Below, piece by piece: positions 56,500-64,000 of a stretch of 64,000 bases of DNA. Location of the stretch: the NCBI GenBank assembly GCA_002794785.1, contig NBBA01000015.1:248001-312000 (forward strand), read 5' to 3'. The notes beneath the pieces are model-generated. The model saw only the letters and a list, made by a program, of their open reading frames with translations, had not been told where the DNA came from and searched no databases. Position 1 is the first letter of the stretch; every line of letters starts with the position of its first letter. The translations under genes and the position numbers were made by a program. The stretch comes from Coniferiporia sulphurascens (lineage: Eukaryota; Basidiomycota; Agaricomycetes; Hymenochaetales; Hymenochaetaceae).

Positions 56500-58258
56500 T
56501 CAAAGCAAGTTCTTCCACCCCGCGTCCTTGCAGCGCTTCACAAGGCGCTTCACCTCCTGCGAGCGCGCGCGCGTCGTCACCATCAGCGCGTCGGGCATAT
56601 CGACGATCACGAGGTCGTCCACGCCCAGGCACGCCACGAGCCTGCCCGAGCCGGGTACGACGATCCCGCCTGCCACCTGTTCCGTGAGGACTAACCAAAG
56701 GCGAAATTCACTCGTTAGCAATTTGGAATCGAAGGAGAGGAAAAAGCAGAGGACGTACCGAGATGGTGGTCGCCGAGCACCTTTGGCTGGTTGGCCTCGG
56801 CGGGGAGCATCTCAGAGAGGGACGAGAAATCACCCACGTCGTCCCATCCAAACGTCGCGGGCACAACCGCAACGCGGCCCTGCGCCGCCGCCGGTTCCGC
56901 AACAGCGTTATCAATCGGGATCTTCTCAAGCCCCGCCCACACCTCCGCAAGCGTCTCCTGCCTGAGCGCATCGTCGTCCCAGCAATCCGCGATCTTCGTA
57001 AGTCCCGCATGCAGCTCCGGCTTGTACTCCAATAGGAGCTCCATAAGGAACGATGCACGCGTGACGAACATGCCCGCGTTCCAGCGGTACGAGCCCGTCG
57101 CGAGGTACATCGCCGCCGTCCGCGCGTCCGGTTTCTCCTTGAACGAGCTCACGAGCCGTGCGTTCGGTGCGTTCGGCAGACTCAGCGAGTCGCCGAGGCG
57201 CACGTACCCGAATCCCGTTGCGGGCTGGGACGGCGCGATACCGATAGTCACGAGGTACCCCGCGCGCGCGACCTCGACGGCCTCCGCGACGGCGGACAGG
57301 AACGCGTCGTCGCCGGAGATCATGTGGTCCGCCGCGAAGGAGCCGATGACTGCGTCCGGGTCGCGCCGCGCGAGGATGGCGGCGGCGAGTCCGATGGCGG
57401 CCATGGAGTCCTTCGGGCCCGGCTCGGTGAAGAGGTTGTGCGAGGCGAGGTCCGGGAGCTGCTCGCGGATCGCGGGCGAGTGTGCGGGGCCGGCGACGAC
57501 GGTCGTGCGTGCGGCCGAGGCGAGCGGTAAGAGGCGGTCCCAGGTGGACTGCAGGAGCGAGCGGCCGGAGAGATTGACGTCGAGAAGGAACTTGGGATGA
57601 TCCTCGCGCGAAAGCGGCCAAAGACGGGTGCCGGCGCCACCGGCGGGAATGACGACAAAGAAGCCCGGGATCTCGCGGTGGGAATTCGAAAGTGTCGTCA
57701 ATGAACTGGGCCCTAGCGAAGGGACACATAGTGTGGGCGGGACGGGTACATGGGGGAAAGTCGACGGGCTGAGGAAAGGGGACTTGTTGCGTATTCTCGG
57801 AGAGCCTGATGGGGGAGTGTGGTTGTTGCCGTAGTGGGCATAGCCATTCTGCACACATGCTTAACGCCGCCAGCAACTGAGAGAGGGGAGAGGACATACC
57901 GCAGTGGACTCTTTGACCATCCTCTCGAGGTTGGCATTTGCGATCCGCAGCTCGGTACATTGTTGACGGAGCTCCGCGATCTCGCTATGCTGGACAAAGA
58001 AGAGTTAACAGAGCTTCTGGGCGCGGAAGAGACATGCAAAGCAAAAGAAATGTACCCGACGCAAGAAGCCGCCGAAGGGCCTTCAACTATAATCACACGT
58101 GAATACCAGGACTCTTCGAGAACCCATGGCATGACAGCACACGAACCGCAGGAACGCCACAAGAACCAAGCACACCAAAGGACCACGAGAGAAAAGATAC
58201 ATCAAATGAAGACGGTGCTCACAGACTTCTGGACGACGTCCATGATCTTCTCGAACAT
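56500..58258 (-). CDS. Mannose-1-phosphate guanylyltransferase, bacterial ManC type
   Basis: Makes GDP-mannose from mannose-1-phosphate and GTP. The catalytic domain has the nucleotidyltransferase motif FFVVIPAGGAGTRLWPLSRE followed by DHPKFLL, then GPKDSMAAIGLAAAILARRD, VIGSFAADHMISG, TGFGYVRLG, FKEKPDARTAAMYLATGSYR, WNAGMFV and ATFGWDDVGDFSSL. A last exon adds VAGGIVVPGSGRLVACLGVD and ends at 56500. This matches bacterial ManC (COG0836), not the hexapeptide-repeat Psa1/Mpg1 enzyme usual in fungi. There is no ATG directly before the domain. Phase-0 splicing links it to upstream exons encoding MFEKIMDVVQKS (ATG 58256-58258) and the coiled coil HSEIAELRQQCTELRIANAN, so an N-terminal extension is likely. 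The start is uncertain. Confidence 0.8.
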
Positions 58259-60343
58259 GAACTCGACATTCTGCGGGGGCGGTACAGCGGCCTGAGGGCG
58301 CGCGGCGAAGGACGTTTCGGCGACACGGAGAGGCCGAGGCCAAGGCCGGAGGTGGAGAAGACATTTGAGTGGGGATGAAGATGGAGGTAGGAGGTCAAGT
58401 GCAGAGAAGTATATACGTGGTCGCAATCGTCGCGCAGACGCCGGCAGCCGTGACTTGTCGGGCGTGCGGGATCACCGAGCTAAAATGGGGGAGGGGGCTT
58501 GCACTTCCCCAGACACGTGGCAATTGTTACTTATACTTTAGCCTTCGTGCGATCCCCGTAGGAGTTGAGTCTACTCCGCGTAACCTCGGGCTTTTACTAT
58601 TCGAAATTATAGTACTGCGCTGTACTGACTCGCCAGTCCATCCATCCATCCGTCGATCGGCAGACGGCAGACGGCAGTTCACCGGTCACGGACTCGAATA
58701 AGCGAGCGAGTCTTCGCTTCGCGAAAAAAAAAAATGGGGAACAGAGTTGGTCGTTACGCCGTCGTCGCACGTTGCACAGGATCTTTGAACACACCTGCTG
58801 CGGAATACACAGAGCGGCAGCTGCGTGGCGTGGGTCGGCCGTCTACCGAACAAAGTTATATGAACGTATTTCGCCACGCAGTCTATACATGCACATTAAA
58901 TCCATAGGATTCTAAATGCCTTGCGAACGTCAACAGGGGGTAACACCGTGACAGACCATGTGTCAACCCGCATAAAAAAAAGCCTTCCACGATGGACGAG
59001 ATGCAACGCCTATCATGATCACCAACCGGCGCCCAGATCCCACTGACTCCAACCCGAATCTCCATCATCCCTCGTCGTTCGTCGTCGTCGTTGCGACCAC
59101 GGTCGATCCATCAAACGAAAAGACATGATCAATCAATAATCCTTTCCGAGCTTCAACAACGGAAGGCCTCCATCTTAAAGTGCCCAACCCCGACACACAA
59201 AATCATATTTTGCCTCTTCCAGTTTGGAAGACCTTAAATTAATGTCTCTTTCATGGTCATTCACCCGAACAGACAGTGGAGAGGCATACCGACAAAGCTT
59301 AACGCAAAGTCGCCCCCAAGATCTCCTCCACCCCATTCACATTTTCGCATATCGTAAATTCGAGGCGAAAATATTTAGCCTCCATTCCAGGGTCCCCTCC
59401 AACGAAAAAGAGGCACCAAAGCTTCCCGTGATAGCCGGTCGGGACTCAGGAGGCTGATACTCGATACTCGATACTTGCCAGCGACAGTTCGTATGTAAGT
59501 ATGCATGGGTACCAATACGAACAAAATTGAGAACTACTATAGACACCCGAGCCCGGAGGGCCGGAGGCAGCGATATGCGATACCTAGATATATATATCGA
59601 TGGATACACAAGTACTGTTGGGGACGAGGCGAGGCGGGAGAGAGAGAGAGAGAGGGCGGACAGACTCGAGTACGAGTACGAGTATGAGATACGACGCGGA
59701 ACCAAGGTTCTTTGGGACACAAAGAGAGGACGGAGGACGGAAAGTCGTCCGTCCTATAAAAGTATTTGCGTAGACCAGACCGTGGAAACGAAGACGGAGA
59801 AAAAGTCAAGGATAAGGGGCATATAAATGACTTTGAATAAGAAAGGCGGGGGGCGGGGGTAGGGGAGCGATCGGGAGTCGGGACCGAGAGAGAGTGGGAA
59901 TCTTAAAAGAACGGGAAGAAAGAAAGAAAGAAATAAGAAGAAAAAAGGGGAACAGGGGAGGGGGAGAATAGTAGTTGATAAAAAGACTAACAACCAATAG
60001 CCCAAGGTTCCGCACAGCGCCGTCCGTCCCTTCCCCCACAGAAAAATGCGGGAAGAGAAAGGGGTTTTGCTCAGGATCCGAAGCCGACTTTCTCCATCCA
60101 CTGAAGTATTAACGGAGGTCATGTACAAAGCGTTGGTAGAGTATCGCGATTTTGCGGAAGCGAGACGTCCAGACATTTGATGTGATTTTGGGTGGGGGGC
60201 AGCATGGATATCGAGGCAGGAGGCGAAAAAAGGGAAAAAGAAAGAAAGAAAGAACGAAGACGGAAGGGTATTCCAGACAACAATAAAAAATGCACCGATC
60301 TTCGCGATTAGACGAGGCTCATAGGTAGAGCAGACGAGAACTA
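58259..60343. other. Gene-free stretch with simple repeats, 2.1 kb
   Basis: Between the ManC-type gene start and the Nrd1-like gene end. It contains a (GA)n run at 59639-59655, TACGAG repeats at about 59668-59688, and AAAG repeats near 59920-59935 and 60240-60253. Frames here are low-complexity products of these repeats, not genes. Confidence 0.55.
59639..59655. repeat. (GA)n microsatellite
   Basis: About eight GA units in a row within a purine-rich intergenic region. Confidence 0.8.
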
Positions 60344-62748
60344 TCAAATGGCCTCTTCAGCGGCAAGCATCTCCGCATTACCCACTGCCGCATCCGCATC
60401 CGCGAGTCCATCATCTTCGTCACCAAGCTCCAGACCCGCACCCTCCAACTCAGCGTCTATGTCCAGATTCGGCGAAGCCGCGTTCACCGCCGTGTTACCA
60501 CTTGCAGTCCTGCGCATACCACCTGATCCTCCCTGCGGGCCGGACCGCGGTGGGTTCGCGCAACGATCCTTTCCGTGAGCAATGCGCAGGTTAGCGTAAT
60601 CTGTCTTGTTCTTTATGCCATCAATAGCCTTAATCGCGTTCGATATATTCGTAAAGTTGACGAATGCGCAGTTCCTAAAAGTGCAAAAGCGATCAGGACA
60701 CGACCAATAGACAATGAAACAGAATATGACTAACTTCTCTTTCAAGAAGTTGACAAGCTCAATGTCACCGTATTCGCCAAAGTCCCTCTTCAGCTTTTCG
60801 TCATTGAATTTGTCAAAGTCCTCAACATTGCCGATATATACATTGCGTGTAGCGCCGGAGTGCACCGCAAGAGCCAGTGCGGGCGGCAGGGGCCCCGCAT
60901 TCTTGCCCCAACCGATCTTTAAACGACGGTTGTTCAGTGTAAGACCCTGGTATGAGGCCACCTGGTAGAAAGTGAATGCGGCAGTAGGGTCCACAAAAGT
61001 TACAAACTGGAAGCAGGCATTAGCAAAAGTACGACGAGATAGATGAGGTACAACTAACAGCAATGTGCTTGTCCTGCATGTGTCTGATACTCTGCAAGAC
61101 GCCACCGCGAATAGAGTTGCAAAGGTCCTCGGTGGTCGTCTCAGGGTGGATATTGCCAAGGTACACGGTCCGGTTAAGGCTTGCAGAACCCATTCCATTC
61201 ATACCATCCGGTGAGAATGGTGCGTAGGGAGAAAAGGGTGATGCCTGCATAGGCGACATCTGCACCGCGGTCTGAGCCACGAGGGATTGGGCAGCAGCAG
61301 CCTGGGCGGCTTGGGCAGCGGCCTGCTGAGACTTCGGGATGTACGCACAACGATCCTTGCCGTAGTTGACACGCTTACCGGCCCATGCGGGCTCAGTAGG
61401 CAAGGTTGCAACGACCTGATAAGCCATGAGCATCAGGGTCCTCTTCCAAGAAAATCACAAAAAGAAGCTCACCTTGGTGGCGGTGGAGATACTCAGGAAG
61501 TGAACGAAGCCGATATTCTTGTCACGGACAATCTTGACTTGGTCAATCAGACCGAAGCGGCTGAGATCATCACGAAGCTGCTCTTCTGTCATACCCTCAT
61601 CAAGACCGCCGATGTATACGTTGCGGCTCGCATTACTCTGCTGGATGCTCAGCGCAACCTGGCTAGGCACAGGGCTGGGCTTTCCCCAGCCGATCTTAAG
61701 CTCAACACCGTGAAGGGAGAGCTTCTTGATCGTGGCGTCCGCGTGGAAGGCTGCCGCAGTTGCACCGTCAAGGAAGCTCAAGAAAACGCACGACTTCTCG
61801 GGAAGCACGCGAATGGACTCCAGCGGGCCGAAGTGCACAAGGTTGAGCAACTCGTCAACGGACGCAGTCGAGGGAAGGTTGCCGACGTAGACCGTGCGCC
61901 CCGTTGCATTTCCTGCAGAACCGAGCGCCGCATTAAGCGCGATTGGCGAATATCCAGACGGCGTCGCGGGAACGTTCAGCGAGTTCATGCGCTGCTGGTT
62001 GAAGCTCTGTTAAAAATATTTGCGGTTGTTATGGTCACCGCTAGTAAATGTTCGGAGAAATCTCGCTTACCTGCTGGAAAGAGCCCAACTGAGGGCTGTA
62101 AGGGAAACCACCGACGCCCAGCATGCCCATGCCCGCCATGCCCATCCCGAGCATGCCATTCATGCCACCCATACCGTTCATGCCATTCATACCGTAACCA
62201 CCAAAATTTCCGTACGCGCCGCCATTCTGGGCTACGTGTTGGCTCTGCTGGTGTTGCTGCTGCTGCTGCTGTTGTTGCATCGTGGGAAAGGGGGAAGTCG
62301 GGCTGATCTGGGAGGGCATGCCCACCCCGTTCGCTGCAGTGTTGACGGTGAGCGTAGGGGTCGAGTAGAGCTGGTTGCTGTTGAGGCCAAGGCCGTTCGT
62401 CCCGTTGAGGCCATTGAAGCCGGGCGTATTTGAGTGCGAGTGCTGGTTGATTGCGGCCTGGTTGCCGTATCCATAGTTTGCGAAGAGGTCGCGAGAAGCG
62501 CCGTTGGTGACGGGACTGTTGGTGAAGGAATTGGGGGACCAACGAGCCTTTTTAGACTCGGGACCACCGCTCAGTTCCATGGGTCTCTGGCGCAACGATC
62601 AGCGGGCCGTTTTTTTCTCTCTTTGTCGCTTGTCCCCACGCGAAAGGAACACAGGGGAACGCGGAGGGGGGAAAGGACGTACCTTGGACATGTCGAGATC
62701 AAACGAATAGCTCGGAGGATACGCAAATACCGTCTGGGAGTCGTCCAT
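60344..62748 (-). CDS. nrd1: Four-RRM RNA-binding protein (Nrd1/Msa1 type)
   Basis: Start ATG at 62746-62748 ([20 protein letters not shown]); an intron joins SK to [17 protein letters not shown] long disordered N-terminus with poly-Gln (62257-62280) and Gly/Met-rich repeats ([14 protein letters not shown]) precedes four RRMs: [60 protein letters not shown] and [12 protein letters not shown]. Conserved spacers [32 protein letters not shown] and [14 protein letters not shown] are characteristic of fission yeast Nrd1 and relatives, which bind mRNAs controlling differentiation and cytokinesis. The C-terminus is acidic and ends EMLAAEEAI at 60344. Strong conservation of RRM3-RRM4 makes this call secure. 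Confidence 0.9.
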
Positions 62749-63368
62749 TTCCGCAATACGTAGGGGAAGAGGAGGGGGAATGAAATGGATGGAGGAGAAG
62801 AGGCAACGGCGAAAATGATTTCGAAGAAAAGCGGCCGGAAATCAGATTCAATATAGATATGAATAAGAAAGGAGCGTAAATGGGCTGGCACAAGCAAAGG
62901 AGTGTGGGTTGTGAGCAAAAGAGACACGCACGAAGGGAAAGAGTCAAAAGTCGGTAACTCGAAGGGAGAGTGTAAGCGACTGAAAGACAGGTGCGTGCTG
63001 TGTATAGATAAAGGAAAGGGTGTGCAAGACGCGAAGCGAACAAAAGCCAGAGGCCGCTCGGGGACGGAGACAGCAACGGCGAAGGCGACGGCGACGGTGT
63101 GGACGACGTGCGCGACGAAAACGACGACGGTGAGGACCGACGACGACGACGAAGACCAAATGGACGTTCGAACGAAAAACTGGGCCGCCAACGGGCGCGG
63201 CTGAGCCCATCTAATCCTCCGCCGCTTTTTCAGACTCCGCCGCCTATCGGCCGGCAGACGAGAAACGAGATCACAAATTCCATTGTACAGCATGCAACAT
63301 ACAAAGCGAACAAAAAAGCTGCGGCATAACATGTGCGCAAAAAATCCATAAGTAATAAATGTGTCTCT
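62749..63368. other. Intergenic, nrd1-type gene promoter and 5' leader
   Basis: 620 nt between the Cdh1 3' end and the nrd1-type start, both minus strand. Pyrimidine-rich on the minus strand close to the ATG, as expected for a long fungal leader. No gene. Confidence 0.55.
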
Positions 63369-64000
63369 TCACCGGATCTGCCGTCCAAAGTCGAGCTTGC
63401 TCTCCTTCTTCGACTCCCGGTTCTCTTTTTTCGGGAACGCATTCCAGAATCGCAGCGTCTCGTCCCCTGCCCCCGTCACTATCGTCTCTCCGTCTGGGCT
63501 CATCGCCAGGTACAGCACCCGGTGTGTGTGCCCCGTCAGCGACGCGACCATGTCCAGCGACGGGTACTTCCATATGCATATCTGGTTCTGCGCAGTCGTC
63601 GATGAGAACCCGTGCGTCGATACCAGCTCGTGCGACGTCAGCGACCACGTCAGGTTGCACACCTAGCACGAGTCCGTCAGGAGGATTATACCAGGGCATA
63701 AACGAAAACCACTTACCTGACTCCCTGTGTCTAAATCGTTGAGCATCGTCCCGTTGAACACGTTCCAGAACCGTATGGTCTTATCCTGTGTCCCGCCCCC
63801 CGTCGCCAGGATGCCGGACATGTGTGGGTCCCACGCGAGCGCCTTCACCGCCGCAGTATGCTCGTGAAATTTCCACAGTGGCTGATCTCCTGGTTCATCG
63901 TCTGCCCCTGCCGCACCGCCGGGGGCATCGCTCTGGCCCGTGATGATGCCCGCCCTTCCCCCGCTGCCGCTGCCGCTGCCGGTCCCGGCCCCTGTACTCC
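63369..64000 (-). CDS. cdh1: APC/C activator Cdh1 (Fizzy-related), C-terminal part, cut by window edge
   Basis: WD40 activator that recruits substrates to the anaphase-promoting complex in late mitosis and G1. Visible blades: [20 protein letters not shown] with [12 protein letters not shown], an intron at 63663-63716 directly after DTGSQ, then [40 protein letters not shown] and [28 protein letters not shown]. The protein ends GRQIR, the C-terminal IR tail that docks on the APC/C. Wording of the last blades ([13 protein letters not shown]) matches Cdh1 rather than Cdc20. A Gly/Ser-rich and acidic insert between blades ([13 protein letters not shown]) is seen near the edge. The N-terminal C-box and KEN region lie outside the window. 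Confidence 0.92.

Noticed and set aside
56791..57600. 269-codon plus-strand frame opposite the ManC-type gene
   Set aside because: It is a mirror of a GC-rich conserved catalytic domain, with no recognisable motifs of its own.
59527..59826. 99-codon frame in the repeat-rich intergenic region
   Set aside because: It is made mostly of GA and TACGAG simple repeats and encodes low-complexity sequence.
61287..62306. 339-codon plus-strand frame opposite the RRM gene
   Set aside because: It is antisense to well-conserved RRM exons and arises from codon bias in GC-rich coding sequence.

Overview
The window is nuclear DNA of a basidiomycete fungus, most likely an agaricomycete. Genes are dense and intron-rich, with introns mostly of 50-70 nt bounded by GT/AG. 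The conserved genes are fungal in type (COPI zeta, CCT theta, a vacuolar Ca2+/H+ exchanger, Cmc4, an Nrd1-type four-RRM protein, Cdh1). Between them lie fungal-expansion genes: Crinkler-type P-loop NTPases, small secreted cysteine-rich proteins and unrecognised paralogous families.

Layout. 0-7 kb: chromate transporter (cut by the edge), N2227-type methyltransferase, coatomer zeta, and an F-BAR/SH3 septation-type protein. 7.5-10.7 kb: two secreted cysteine-rich paralogues facing each other, then a three-TM protein of unknown family. 11.6-13 kb: a protein with ubiquitin/SUMO-like ends. 13.5-18.3 kb: a 999-bp retroelement with a 14-bp target duplication, a 5'-truncated NTPase copy (A), and a fragment of the three-TM gene. 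18.8-23.6 kb: F-box protein and CCT8. 25.5-27.2 kb: an RGG-box protein. 27.7-28.8 kb: NTPase remnant D. 29 kb: CMC4. 30.3-34.2 kb: a 10-exon gene for a 1110-residue protein with three internal repeats. 36-43.2 kb: a minus-strand run with VCX1-type exchanger, double-NBD ABC ATPase and D-2-hydroxyacid dehydrogenase. 43.9-54.8 kb: coiled-coil protein, a decayed copy of the repeat protein, intact NTPase gene B (898 residues), broken NTPase copy C, and the second three-TM gene. 56.5-64 kb: bacterial-type mannose-1-phosphate guanylyltransferase, Nrd1-like RRM protein and Cdh1 (cut by the edge).

The main signal is that the NTPase family and the three-TM family travel together. Copies A and C are near-identical, lie in opposite orientation about 32 kb apart, and each is followed on its own strand by a piece of the three-TM gene. 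The complete three-TM gene sits just upstream of copy C. This looks like a recurrently duplicated two-gene unit undergoing birth and death. Most exon models below were built by hand from reading frame, splice sites and intron phase.
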